A DNA stretch of 64,000 nucleotides from Notolepis coatsorum (GCA_963971535.1 OZ020585.1:158419065-158483064); one strand, 5' to 3'; positions 52,062 to 62,153 are shown, counted from the stretch's first letter. The notes: generated by a model from the letters alone, not told the origin. A program made the numbers and translations.

Positions 52062-52735
52062 CCCCGTGGAGGAGGAGGAGGAGGAGGAGGAGGAGGAGGA
52101 GCAGGAGGAGGAGGAGTAGGAGGAATAGGAGGAAGAGCAGGAAGAGCAGGAGGAGGAGGAGGATTAGGAGGAGCAGGAGGAGCAGGAGGAGGAGGAGGAA
52201 AAAGAGGAGGAAGAGCAGGAAGAGCAGGAAGAGCAGGAGGAGGAGGAGGAAGAGGAGGAAGAGCAGGAAGAGCAAGAGGAGGAGGAGGATTAGGAGGAGC
52301 AGGAGGAGCAGGAGCAGGAGGAGGAGGAGGAAGAGGAGGAAGAGCAGGAAGAGCAGGAGGAGGAGGAGGATTAGGAGGAGCAGGAGGAGGAGGAGGAGGA
52401 GGAGGAAGAGGAGGAAGAGGAGGAGGAGGATTAGGAGGAGGAGCAGGAGCAGGAGGAGGAGGAAGAGGAGGAAGAGCAGGAAGAGCAGGAGGATTAGGAG
52501 GAGCAGGAGGAGCAGGAGCAGGAGGAGGAGGAGGAAAAGGAGGAAGAGGAGGAGGAGGAGGATTAGGAGGAGGAGGAGCAGGAGCAGGAGGAGGAGGAGG
52601 AGGAGGAGGAGGAGGAGGAGGAGGAGGAGGAGGAGGAGGAGGAGGAGGAGCAGGAGCAGGAGGAGGAGGAGGAAGAGGAGGAGGAGGATCAGGAGCAGCA
52701 GCAGGAGGAGGATTAGGAGGAGGTGGCTTAACATG
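52062..52735 (+). repeat. GGA/GCA microsatellite translated as the klhl10-like C-terminal tail
   Basis: Purine-rich triplets (GGA with AGA, GCA and TTA interruptions) directly after SQYAAPR, in frame, giving runs of Gly with Arg, Ala and Leu until TGA at 52734-52736. Longer-range 60-120-bp repeats of GGAAGAGCAGGAAGAGCAGG and GGAGGAGGATTAGGAGGAGC show that the array grew in blocks. Confidence 0.9.
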
Positions 52736-52990
52736 AGCCAGTACGCTGCTCCCCGTGGAGGAGGAGGATGAGGAGGAAGAGGAGCAGGAGGAGGAGGAGG
52801 AGGAGGAGGAGGAGGAAGAGCAGGAGGAGGAGGAGGATTAGGAGGAGGAGCAGGAGGAGGATGAGGAGGAGGATGAAGAGGAGCAGGAGGAGGAGGAGGA
52901 GCAGGAGAAGGAGGATGAGGAGGAGGAGGAGGAGGAGGAGGAGGAGGAGGAGGAGGAAGAGGAGGAGGAGGCAGCAGGAGATCCATCTAA
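52736..52990. repeat. Second GGA array with duplicated klhl10-like coding seed
   Basis: ATGAGCCAGTACGCTGCTCC (52732 onward) repeats the exon 5 segment at 52044-52064 with one change, and is followed by another GGA/GATG array. It is therefore a block duplication of the end of the gene. It lies after the stop and is not translated. Confidence 0.85.
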
Positions 52991-52999
52991 GAACCTTAA

Positions 53000-53270
53000 A
53001 CATTTATTAGACCAAAAGAAATCCTAAGAAATTTATAAATTACTATCAGCCAAAGGTGGTGCATTTCTTTCTTCTAGTAATTCAGACAATATCGGTTTTT
53101 AGTTTGTGTACCCGTCGGGTTCTATGTGTGCATGTGCCTGCTCGCTGTGCCCTTGAGCAAGGCAGCTCAGCTTTAACCGCTCCAGTGTTAGCTGCTCAGG
53201 GGCCAGTAGTAGAGTGCCTGACCATAGTGTCTTTATACCTGTATCACTGGACATATAAATGCATATTAAA
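53000..53270. mobile_element. SINE-like body fragment
   Basis: CCCTTGAGCAAGGCAGCTCA, ACCGCTCCAGTGTTAGCTGC and TGGACATATAAATGCATATT resemble the body of a fish tRNA-derived SINE. The head is not recognisable. Confidence 0.35.
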
Positions 53271-53271
53271 T

Positions 53272-53905
53272 CAAATCAAATTGATTTGTAAAGCCTGAAA
53301 TCACAAGTTAATGTCCCCATGGGCCGGACAAGTCTTCTTTAAACTATTCAAGAAGAAACATCCCAATAAATCAAGAACAAAAAACCCACCATGAAATCCA
53401 AAATAAATGTAAAGTAATAAATGCAACACTCCCAGACATACCCCAGCGTAGGTAAGGAAATACCTATAGCAATAGGAAAAAAGCACCACAGGCGATTAGG
53501 GTTGGGCACCGAAAACCGGTTCTAATAGGAACCGGTTCCTAACTTCCGGTTCTGGAAATAAAAAAAAATAATAATAATCTCCTTCGAAATAAGCTGTGAC
53601 CTGTTTTGACCTGCACCTCAAAGAATCGGAATCGAGAATCGCTTAGAACAGGAATCGATATGGAGAATCGGAATCGGAACCGGAATCGTTCAAATCCAAA
53701 CGATGCCCAACCCTACGAGGCGATGTGGAGGATAGAAACCATAGAAGGGCCGTTCAAGGGGGGATCCCCCTTCTTGGATGTCGGTGACAATAGTGTTGCT
53801 ATGGATGGGTGGAGAATAAAACAGGCAAATAGTTGGTATGTATGTACATATACGTGTAATAAAACACAAATATGTGCATGCAATAGCACTGGGGTACATA
53901 AGAAC
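53272..53905. mobile_element. LINE/SINE 3' tail repeat interrupted by a MITE
   Basis: 53272-53496 and 53714-53905 together match 56632-56970: AATCAAATTGATTTGTAAAG-type tail, TGGGCCGGACAAGTCTTCTT, AGCAATAGGAA, GCACCACAGGC, TGTGGAGGA, and CCTTCTTGGATGTCGGTGA. Together the two copies define a dispersed repeat of about 400 bp. Confidence 0.6.
53497..53713. mobile_element. hAT-like MITE (AGGGTTGGGCACCGA)
   Basis: Ends TAGGGTTGGGCACCG and GATGCCCAACCCTA; interior rich in CCGGTTC and GAATCGGAATCG. AGGCGAT flanks both sides (7 bp clear). It splits the repeat at 53272-53905; the intact copy at 56632 shows the empty site. Confidence 0.75.
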
Positions 53906-53924
53906 ATTTTTGAAACATTAAAAT

Positions 53925-54632
53925 TAGAGCTGGGCCGTTAACGGCGTTAACGTGCTGCGTTAACGCTATACTAGTATCGCGCGATAATATAATTAACTCA
54001 TTAATCTAAAAAAAATAAAATAAAAAAATGTTTTACATTTTTTTTTCTACCTTTATTTACCCAGGGTAGGTTCGCTGAGCACAGATGTTCTTTTCCATTC
54101 ACACCTGGGAGCTGCCCAGTACAACCACAGTTGACACCATTGGCCACTGAGCAACTCCACTGGAGCAGTTGATTCAAGCCATGTCACATAGTTCAAGTTT
54201 GAAATGATTCTTTCTGTTTAGCTCCTGAGAGTGTGCTAGATACTGTACTGTACTGGTAATATTATGTATTTGTGTTAACTTCTGAATAAAACAACTTATT
54301 AAACACAAGTACATCTTATTGAACATTATTTTGATATTTCATTACCAATTATCATAGCAAAACAGATTTTTCAAACAGTCTGTAATGCATTTTGGAAACA
54401 GGAGATGGGCTCATGGTGTAATGGGCCACCTGGCCTGAGAAACATAAGGAGGAAAGAAAAAGTAAGGACTTACTTCTGGTCATTATTTGGGTAGAACACA
54501 CATATTTTGAATGCCTTCGGCAGGTTTTTTTTTTGTTTTTTTGAGCCATTTTAATCTAGATTAATCTAGATTAAATCCAGGATTGCAGATAGATTAATCT
54601 AGATTAAAATGTTGTATCTATGCCCACCTCTA
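53925..54632. mobile_element. hAT element, 708 bp, with 8-bp target duplication
   Basis: Ends TAGAGCTGGGC and GCCCACCTCTA; perfect duplication ATTAAAAT at 53917-53924 and 54633-54640. The left subterminal has GTTAACG repeats, the right TTAATCTAGATTAA repeats. 54045-54185 is SINE-like (ACTGAGCAACTCCACTGGAG). Confidence 0.85.
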
Positions 54633-54689
54633 ATTAAAATATATTACAACTCATACATGTGATTAGCACTATATTCAGTAGAACAAATG

Positions 54690-54842
54690 TATATATCTTA
54701 TACCCAGCTTAATCACTATATTAATATTACTATTGCACTTTACTGTTACATTTGCACTCGGGTTGGATGCCCCACTTATTTTCATTGTAATGTACTTATG
54801 CTGTATGATGACAATACATTTCAATGTAATCTAATCTAACTG
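54690..54842 (+). mobile_element. LINE 3' end with TCTAA tail
   Basis: GCACTTTACTGTTACATTTG, TTCATTGTAATGTACTTATG and CTGTATGATGACAATACATT precede AATCTAATCTAA. It is analogous in layout to 11061-11435. Confidence 0.45.
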
Positions 54843-55130
54843 GTACTATGACCTGAATGATGGTCCTAGAGGTCAGTGATTTGATGCTCTTTTTGTGTTT
54901 TGGCGATGGTGGCGTAAGAGAGTGCTGTCTTAACGTAAGAGAGTGCCGTCTTAACAGGTTGTGGGAAATCTCCCATATAGGAATTGGATTGGGTGGAGAG
55001 CTGGTGACTGCATGCGAATGCCCTCGTATGCCCTGTGTATGGGGACATGTCACCCATATAGAAACACACCTCTTCAATCTATATCTGAGATGCAAATAAA
55101 TAAATAACCTTCTTAATAAATATAATATTT
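54843..55130. other. Unassigned sequence
   Basis: Contains a duplicated GTAAGAGAGTGC(T/C)GTCTTAAC at 54913-54956; no gene seen. Confidence 0.3.
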
Positions 55131-55134
55131 ATAT

Positions 55135-55409
55135 TGTAGTGGGTTCTATAGAGACATAATTCCCCATGGTATTGTTTTGATGTGTTGATGGGGCACTGTC
55201 ACTTTAAGGAGGTTGGTTTTGGGTTGGGCTGAGAGGAGACGCCCTGTGTGGGGTTTCATTGATAAATGTTTGATTACTACGAGCTGTCAGAAGCTAGCAC
55301 GGCATAGTTCTGACAGCTGTCACTTGTGCTACTGCGAAATAAATGACACACAGCTTTGTGTTGTAAACTGATAGAAATTGTGCGTTTCTCTATTCCGATG
55401 ATTTCTACA
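55135..55409 (+). mobile_element. Candidate solo LTR
   Basis: Starts TGTAGTGGGTTCTATAGAG, ends GATGATTTCTACA, 275 bp, with AAATAAATGACACACAGC (polyadenylation-like) near 55338 and a 4-bp ATAT on each side. The 5' TGTAG/CTACA ends are inverted as expected for an LTR. Strand and class are inferred; ATAT could be chance in AT-rich DNA. Confidence 0.4.
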
Positions 55410-56180
55410 ATATAATATATATATAAATAACTGTCTTTTACTAGTACCTTACTACTATGTACTATGTTACTATCCGTATACTACTACCTACCATGCTAAT
55501 ATGTCTATTTTACTATGCACTCAGGGTGTAACACTCAAGTTCAACACTATTTGACGAACAATGCCACTGACCATAAGCTGCCAGAGATGCACATCTCCTG
55601 CTGACCAGAAAACCACACACTTTTCTGATAGTGGGGTGCCTGGACACTCAGTCATTTAAAATGTATATGCGAAAGTTTCGTTTCCACTTCTAATTTGAAG
55701 ATAAGGATCTATAGAACAATTTTGGCTTGAGTGTCAAGGAACCAGTTGAATTTTATAAAAACATATCCAAAATGGCCACAATCGAAATCATGAATTCTTT
55801 AAAAACGTCTTAATGTTCACACAATTGCTGTGTAATATAATGTTGTATTGCTATTTTAAGTTAATACTGTGTGAGGAATCAACTGGAGTTCAAATATTGA
55901 TGTTTTGAATATTCTGGTATGGCAAAAATCAAAGATGGCTGCAATTTCTGTATTTATTTCGAATTACGCTTCATAACTTTTATTCTATTAAACCTAGAAT
56001 GGTGATGTTGGTGCCTGTACCTAAGTTTTCATGAATGAGTAATTGAATACAAATCAAATAAACATGATTGGAGCATATCTTATATGATATATCACACAAT
56101 GAGACAATAAATATGTGGAGAACTAGAGTTAGATATGAGAACTGTAAACAACAGTTGATTGTGAAGAACAAACGATGATT
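55410..56180. other. Unassigned sequence
   Basis: AT-rich with short TACTACTATGTACTATG words at 55440-55515. 55575-55625 (GCTGCCAGAGATGCACATCT) looks exon-like, but I could not extend a frame. Confidence 0.3.
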
Positions 56181-56186
56181 GTTAGG

Positions 56187-56325
56187 AACGTCCTCATCAC
56201 AAGAAAGGATCTGCATCTCAGCACCAATGTCAACGCCATGCCAAAGACCTGATGGAGGTGTTGCTGAGCAATGGGAATCCCTTTGAGGAGGGCAGTAAAG
56301 ACCTGGTTACATTAGACAATAAGGT
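56187..56325 (+). pseudogene. Fragment of an uncharacterised fish gene
   Basis: Open frame ERPHHKKGSASQHQ..., then KDLMEVLLSNGNPFEEGSKD and LVTLDNK, followed by GTGTGTGA (possible donor). The ...NPF.E.S.DL..LD.K pattern resembles a recurrent uncharacterised fish protein, often repeat-associated. No start or acceptor seen. Confidence 0.35.
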
Positions 56326-56329
56326 GTGT

Positions 56330-56600
56330 GAGGGCGGAGCTTCCTACAGGCAATATAGGCGGTTGCCTAAAAATCTAAACCGGTCGGTCGGTCTGAGCCT
56401 CAGCTTTAGGTGTTCACAGTCAGAACATGCTAGAGCGCTGTGCATTGATGGGTATCGGTCAAGTGTTTATAGAATTGAGCGTTGAGGAAAGAAAGACTAA
56501 CATTAGAGAACTATGAAGAGGCAAAAGCCATCCGGCCATCCAGTATAAAAAGAGAAGAAAAGAAGAAGATGAGAAACATGCCAAGGTGAAAGGTATGCAA
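56330..56600 (+). pseudogene. hAT (ZMYM1-like) transposase 5' remnant
   Basis: GGCGGAGCTTCCTACAGGCA + ATATAGGCGGTTGCCTAAA resembles a hAT terminus. Downstream, ATGAAGAGGCAAAAGCCATC encodes MKRQKPSGHPV followed by a stop, and a shifted frame gives KRRKEDEKHAK-like residues. Such a start, MKR.KPSG..RKKRKEE, is typical of ZMYM1-like hAT proteins. Confidence 0.4.
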
Positions 56601-56631
56601 TTTTGTACAACTTCCAAGACCTGCCACACCA

Positions 56632-56975
56632 AATCAAATCAAATGTATTTGTAAGGCCCGACAACACACGTTAATGTCTGCATGGGCCGGACACGTCTTC
56701 TTTAAACAAGTCAAGAAGAAACATAACAATAAGTCAAGAACAAAACAAGAACACCATAAGGTCCAACAAATTTAAAATAAATGCAAAATAAATGAATGAA
56801 TGCAAACACTCCCAGGCATACCCCATGCGAAGGTAAGGAAAAACTCACTAAAACCTAGCAATAGGAAGAAATGCACCACAGGCAGTGTGGAGGAGAGAAA
56901 CCTTAGAAGGGCCATTCAAGGGGGGATCTCCCTTCTTAGATGTCGGTGATATTAGTGTTGCAGACTAACAGTTGG
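56632..56975. mobile_element. Dispersed LINE/SINE 3' tail repeat, uninterrupted copy
   Basis: AATCAAATCAAATGTATTTG, GGGCCGGACACGTCTTCTTT, CACTCCCAGGCATACCCCAT, GGAGAGAAACCTTAGAAGGG, GATGTCGGTGATATTAGTG. Same family as 53272-53905. Confidence 0.6.
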
Positions 56976-56989
56976 TAAGCATGCACTCA

Positions 56990-57120
56990 TGTGTGTAGTG
57001 AAACACAGATGAGTGCATGCAATAACAACTGAACATTTAGAAAAATTAAAGATAGAGCTGATAGCGATAGCAACTGAACATTTTGAAAGATTAAAGATAG
57101 AGCTGATAGCGGATCTATTT
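56990..57120. repeat. Short direct duplication
   Basis: AACTGAACATTT(A/T)GAAA... TTAAAGATAGAGCTGATAGC occurs twice (about 57025-57064 and 57070-57112). Confidence 0.6.
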
Positions 57121-57254
57121 GAGGCACAGGGGCGGCGCAAAGAGGGTTGCATCCTCCCCTCTTCTTCTGTGCATGCAGTAGGAGTAGGAAGACCCACACA
57201 GTTAGCCTAGCTTAGCGTCATTCACTGGAAGTAGGTTCCCAAAAAGTTGGTGTG

Positions 57255-57352
57255 TTCCTTTAAGTGTCTTGCTCGAGGACACTTTGACGCGCTGCCGGGA
57301 GGAGTTGGAATCGAACCGGGAACTTTCCGATTACCTGGCGGCCGCTCTTGCT
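57255..57352 (-). mobile_element. tRNA-derived SINE fragment, copy 3
   Basis: TTAAGTGTCTTGCTCGAGGA and AATCGAACCGGGAACTTTCC (B-box complement); same body as 5826-6003. Confidence 0.6.
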
Positions 57353-57553
57353 CTTGAGTTTACTTTTTCAGGGACAACTTTGCGATCGTGCCAGTTACAG
57401 CAGAGGCTGGTTTGGAAGACTTGGCAATTATTTATTAAACAGACTGCTTACATTGCGGTAGAGAATTGGTCTCAAGCATAATAGAAAGCACATTATTTTC
57501 ACACCATATGTTCAGGTTACAGTTGAGTTGAAGGCTTGAAAGAGAAACTAGTT

Positions 57554-58018
57554 GGGCGGCTAGGTGGTGCAGTGGGCAAGGCGCTCACCACCAATGCTGG
57601 AGATGCTGGGTTCGAGTCCAGCTCTCCACATTGCTTTCAGTTTGGCTGGTCGTTCGTACTAATATATTTGGCAGTATTAAGGGGTGGGAAACTGATGGGT
57701 GGGGATCGGACATTGTGGACAGCGACTCCTACAGGTCGGTTGGTGCGCCTGCGCAGTAGAACCAGGAAGCGACGGGGGTGGCGTCCCTCCAAAGCGCAGA
57801 CCCCTGACGCTGAAAGATCGCGCTGTGCAGGTGAAAAGATGCGATGTCTGCTACCTTGAGTACCGGAGGGGACTCGTGCAATGTATGGCTTCGTCCACAT
57901 TACAGCCAGCTTGTGGGAGGCATGAAACAGCGTTTGAGATAGGGGAGGGTTGAATTGGACGATACGAAATTGGGATGGGAGAAAAATAGAAAATGGGAGA
58001 AAAGGTGGATAAAAAAAA
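57554..58018 (+). mobile_element. Full-length tRNA-derived SINE, 465 bp, with 16-bp target duplication
   Basis: GGGCGGCTAGGTGGTGCAGT starts a tRNA-like head with an A box (TGGTGCAGTGGGCAAG) and a B box (GGGTTCGAGTCC) spaced as in a tRNA promoter. An approximately 380-bp unrelated body and an A-rich end (GGATAAAAAAAA) follow. The perfect duplication GAAAGAGAAACTAGTT flanks it (57538-57553 and 58019-58034), proving LINE-machinery insertion. The body does not resemble the other SINEs in this window. Confidence 0.85.
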
Positions 58019-58083
58019 GAAAGAGAAACTAGTTTAAATTTGAACACGGTACACATTGTATGTTTACAATGAGTTGTTGACAC

Positions 58084-58110
58084 ATGAATCTGTGTCTCTC
58101 TGGCATTGTT

Positions 58111-58183
<73 letters not shown>

Positions 58184-58340
58184 AGTGCATCTTCCAGACT
58201 TCTAACTCACACCGAATCCTGGCATCACATCACCCCAGTTCTAAAAGACCACTGCAGGCTTCCTGTCTCCAACCAGATCAACTACAACATCCTGGACACC
58301 TACGAAGCCCTTCACCAACTGCCCCCCCCCCCCCATATCT
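58084..58340 (+). pseudogene. CT microsatellite followed by L2-like RT fragment
   Basis: CT/TCTC repeats at 58112-58181, then SASSRLLTHTESWHHITPVL, KDHCRLPVSNQINYNILDTY, EALHQL and a C-run: the conserved SAAR(L/V)LTHT...HITPVL...LPV block of L2 reverse transcriptases. Confidence 0.7.
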
Positions 58341-58359
58341 CACTGACCTCCTCTCCCTC

Positions 58360-58525
58360 AGTTATACCTCAGCCTGCCTCCTCTCCTCCTACCAACCCTC
58401 TCACCCCTCAGCCTGCCTCCTCTCCTGCTACTAACCCTCTCACCCCTCAGCCTGCCTCCTCTCCTCCTACCAACCCTCTCACCCCTCAGCCTGCCTCCTC
58501 TCCTCCTACTAACCCTCTCTGTCTC
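58360..58525. repeat. 39-bp tandem repeat, four units
   Basis: CCTCAGCCTGCCTCCTCTCC + TCCTACCAACCCTCTCACC. Confidence 0.85.
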
Positions 58526-58644
58526 TCAGATCATCGAGGGAAGTTTTTCCAATCGGGCCACAAGACCCCGTCTCGTCTCCATTGTTCTCCACCAGTAAAA
58601 GTGAGAGCCTCCTAGACTCGTAGACACCATGTGTTTATTCCACG

Positions 58645-60293
58645 CGGGGCCGCCCGGGAGAAATGCGAGGCCCCTGTGCGAGATTTAAACGCGAGCCCCC
58701 CCCCCCCCCCCCCCCCCCCCCCCAAAAGGTAAAAAAAATAAAAAAAATTATATAATTTTTTTTTTCTTCATACAGTCAACATATTCGTAAATAATAGCGC
58801 TGCCCGAGGCTGGGCATGATACAGTCAACATATAGCAAGAGAGAGAGAGCGAGAGAGAGCTCCCGTTCTACAGTCAATATACAGTGTACAGAGAGAGAGA
58901 CACATTGGAAAGAAATTGAAATGCTATTTGGCCCTAAACAGAGAGTACACAGTGGCAGAATACCTGAGCACTGTGACTGAAGATCCTTGACTAGGTACAG
59001 ACTCAGCGAGCACAGCCTAGCCATCGAGAAAGGCCGCCATAGGCAGACTGTGTGTGTTAGAAAGAGAGATAGAGAGAGAGAGCATGTGTGTTAGAGAGAG
59101 AGCATGTATGAGAGAGATAAGCAAAGATGACCCCCTAAAGGATATTCAACTTTTAATGAAAGAACAAAACAGAAGGAAAAGATAACTTCACAAAGGCAAC
59201 ATGAATATACATAGATCCAAAAGGACAAAGATCAACACTTAAATCCAAAGAGAAGAGGGTCTATACCAGATAAAACAAAGCAGCAAGGAGCCAATGGCCG
59301 ACAGCTAAAGGCTAGCCAGGTAGGCTACTGACACCAGGCCACACACAGCTTTGGCCAACGGCCCAACGCTACCCAAGCTACACAAACGACCAAGACAATG
59401 AATTCACACACAGCACATGTCGTATCTCCAAATGTTGTGAAGTAAAATATGTGCGAAAGGCCGCAACACAGGTCTCCACGTTGACGAAAGGCCTCTCGCT
59501 GGCGGGACAAAAATAACCCCCTGCTATTCTCACGGCTAATGTCAATGGTCGTAGCACAAGCTAACAGCTAACTCAAGGCTAACTGATAGCATCAAACGAA
59601 CGTTCCCAGCCGAGCGCAGCCGGCAGCTAACGTTGTAGCTAAACAGCTAACTGACTAACAGTTAGCTCAACCAGGCTATCGCTAACCATTAGCTAACGCA
59701 GAAGCAAGCTATGCGGCTACATACAGGTGCTGACAGGCCACACACCGTTAGCTACTAGTAGTACTACAACAGCTAGTCGGCCAGTTTAGCTCCAGAGAGA
59801 GAGAGAGAGATGTCCATGGCGGGAATAGAATAGAGTTAATAGAATAGGTTAAAAACTCACCAAACGTCCAAGAGGATGGAGACAACCGCGTGGAGTTGAC
59901 GAAGTTCATCTGCCAAACGACCATCCTTTTCATCTTGGCTGTATGCGCTGTCTCTAGGTTAGCTAACGCTAGTTAGCCTTTAGCTAAGCTAGCTACTAGC
60001 CGACATCATCATGGCTATACCATGACAAGGCTCCGGCCATTTGTCCCGCTAGCGAGAGGCCTTTCGTCAACGTTCCTTGGTGACCGACCGACTGATAATG
60101 ACCGACCTCTTTCTTCGTCTTGGCTGGCATAACTAAGCATAATAGTCAAAAGCTGCACGCGCGAAATAGTCGAACGCAGCTGACTCACGCCGGCGTACTA
60201 CACATGATGTACTACACATTTATTTTGCGAGGCCCCCCTTCCCGCGAGGCCCTGTGCGACCGCACTGCTCGCACACCCCCTGAGGCGGCCCTG
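58645..60293. mobile_element. hAT element, 1.65 kb, with nested inverted-repeat unit
   Basis: Ends CGGGGCCGCC and GGCGGCCCTG with a perfect 8-bp duplication ATTCCACG (58637-58644 and 60294-60301). Just inside the left end lies a C-run of about 33 bp (58690-58722). Contains GA-rich tracts (58837-59120) and an internal 594-bp unit bounded by 33-bp inverted repeats (59479-59511 and 60040-60072). No transposase frame recognised. Confidence 0.85.
59479..60072. mobile_element. Nested element with 33-bp terminal inverted repeats
   Basis: CGTTGACGAAAGGCCTCTCG... at the left and its complement at the right, with one mismatch in 33. The interior is rich in GCTAAC/GTTAGC words, and a short minus-strand frame starts MKRMVVWQMNFVNS near 59933. 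Target duplication not seen. Confidence 0.6.
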
Positions 60294-60301
60294 ATTCCAC
60301 G

Positions 60302-60530
60302 TATGTGTCGTCGTTACAAACCATCAAAAGTCTCACTTTTCTGAAGACTGCATCTTTCAGAAAGCACTAGAGGCACTGGAGGGAATATTATTGTCTGTAT
60401 TTAGTATGTAGTACTGTATGGCTGGGATTCAGCAATGTTTTCTTATTTTTGCTTTTCTCTTAGGCACGACCAAATTCTAAGAGTCGTCGACAGCACTCTT
60501 ACCCAGATAAGAAACTCTTACTTTTCCTGA
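60302..60530. other. Unassigned sequence
   Basis: Contains TCTAAGAGTCGTCGACAGC and CTTACCCAGATAAGAAACTC; no gene seen. Confidence 0.3.
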
Positions 60531-60656
60531 TGAATTGAAAATGGGGGACCCTGATGTAAACAAGACGAAAGTCTTTCTCTGGTCTGCATCCCCTTAACAA
60601 TTGTGTGTATTGAGCCGTACTGTATTGTACCCATTCTGCAATCTGTTAATAAAGTT

Positions 60657-60698
<42 letters not shown>
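60531..60698 (+). mobile_element. L2/CR1-group LINE 3' end with AATC tail
   Basis: Plus-oriented common 3' module; tail of about ten CAAT/AATC units at 60660-60698. Confidence 0.75.
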
Positions 60699-60699
<1 letters not shown>

Positions 60700-60883
60700 C
60701 CCAGATGAAAAAAAGGAAAGAAAAGCCTACCATTGGTCAATTGCCCCCAAATACGACTTTAATAAAAAAAACAGAACTTAATAATAATAATAATTATTAT
60801 TATTATGATTTATTATTATAACTTATTGCGTGCGTTCTGCTTCTGAAATGGATTTTATATATTGCTGTTAGAACAGTTAGATC

Positions 60884-60985
60884 AGGGGTGCCCAACCTTT
60901 TTTGAACCAAGATCTACTTTTTAATTTACCACCTAGCCGAGAGCTACCAGCCAAAATGTGACCTACTCACGGCTAGTATTAGTAT
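60884..60985. mobile_element. hAT-like terminus (CAGGGGTGCCCAACC)
   Basis: CAGGGGTGCCCAACCTTTTT and AGATCTACTTTTTAATTTAC, then GAGAGCTACCAGCC: a dispersed fish repeat end. The other end was not found. Confidence 0.45.
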
Positions 60986-60999
60986 TAATAGTATTAGTA

Positions 61000-61078
61000 A
61001 TACCCATTCAATATGCACATGACAGAACATATTATATGGCATATAATATTTTCTGTCATGTGCATATTGAATGGGTAT
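61000..61078. repeat. 79-nt near-perfect hairpin
   Basis: The 28-nt arms at 61000-61027 and 61051-61078 are exact complements (TACCCATTCAATATGCACAT... against ...ATGTGCATATTGAATGGGTA). The inner ATATTATAT/ATATAATAT pair closes on a GGC loop, with one C/T mismatch between the stems. Confidence 0.85.
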
Positions 61079-61384
61079 ATAATATTATATAATATGATAT
61101 TTTATATATCATTGTAACGGTGTAGTGTAGCAATTACAAGAATGACAAGACTAACTTCTCACGTTGGGCATGCAGGCAGCATTTATTTCACACTCTGCAT
61201 ACACAGACAACAGACACACTCAATTCAATGGGCATGGGTGTAAACAGAGCTGTCACATTGCAACTGACAACGTTGTCAAGATACTGGAATTTCAAACTTT
61301 GATACGATACCTTGAAAATTATCGATATTTGATACCATTTTCGATACCACACCAAAAATGTTAAATCTTAAAATGTTAAAAAAA

Positions 61385-61505
<121 letters not shown>

Positions 61506-61682
61506 CTACATTTTGCTTTTGTTGCTGGTCGATTCTCCTCAGCTTCTCTCTGGTACTATAAGAGAAGATAAATATAACACTTTTAAAACCCTTTGTTTAT
61601 CTTTAGATCAGACATTTAAAAATAACTAAATGATCTAATCTTAGAAATTAAGTAAAGTTAATAGTACTGCATGTTAAGCATA

Positions 61683-61942
61683 ACAGATTGATTGATTGAT
61701 TGATTGATTGAACATTTTATAAACAGATTGCAGAATGGGTACAATACAGTACGGCTCAATACACACAATTGTTAAGGGAATGCAGACCAGCGAAAGACTT
61801 TCGTCTTGTTTACATCAGGGTCCCCCATTTTCAATTCATCATAACATGACATACAGATAAACAGTACTGTTACATCCAGCCATTTATGACATACAAGATA
61901 TACAGTTAAGAGACAGAGTTTATAAAAGAGAGTATACAGTTA
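61683..61942 (-). mobile_element. L2/CR1-group LINE 3' end with GATT tail and UTR
   Basis: Minus orientation: six TTGA/GATT repeats, the common 3' module to about 61850, then 3' UTR (GACATACAGATAAACAGTAC) to the TAA array. Confidence 0.7.

Positions 61943-62153
<211 letters not shown>

Larger units (their letters stand above)
48256..52736 (+). pseudogene. klhl10-like: klhl10-like BTB-Kelch gene with one-base frameshift (five exons)
   Basis: Exons 48256-48395, 49686-50171, 50659-51249, 51461-51598 and 51765-52736, all with GT-AG borders and consistent phases. Exon 1 starts the BTB domain (ILNELRLEGRFCDVVIKVN); exon 2 completes BTB and BACK; exons 3-5 encode Kelch repeats (YAMGGWDGRVVLNTAERYEP, VYICGGYNLFTAECYSP, LLFVVGGITDSTALSNVERY) and the KLHL10-type ending ALSCCI.HGL...EYAA-like. 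KLHL10 is a germ-cell adaptor of the CUL3 ubiquitin ligase, needed for spermatid maturation in mammals. In exon 2, IIEYAYTR is followed by one missing base (about 49787-49793), then VTAENVEELLVAADQL in the next frame; total exon length is 2,327 nt, one short of a multiple of three. Exon 5 runs into a GGA repeat, adding about 220 Gly/Arg/Ala residues. Apart from this the coding sequence looks conserved, so a sequencing error or recent inactivation are both possible. Confidence 0.85.

Noticed and set aside
51913..53010. Leucine-rich frames on the minus strand and Arg-rich frame on the plus strand
   Set aside because: Shadow frames of the GGA arrays; only the Gly frame is linked to a gene.
57554..57640. 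Possible functional tRNA gene
   Set aside because: The head is tRNA-like, but the whole is a 465-bp unit with target duplication, i.e. a SINE.
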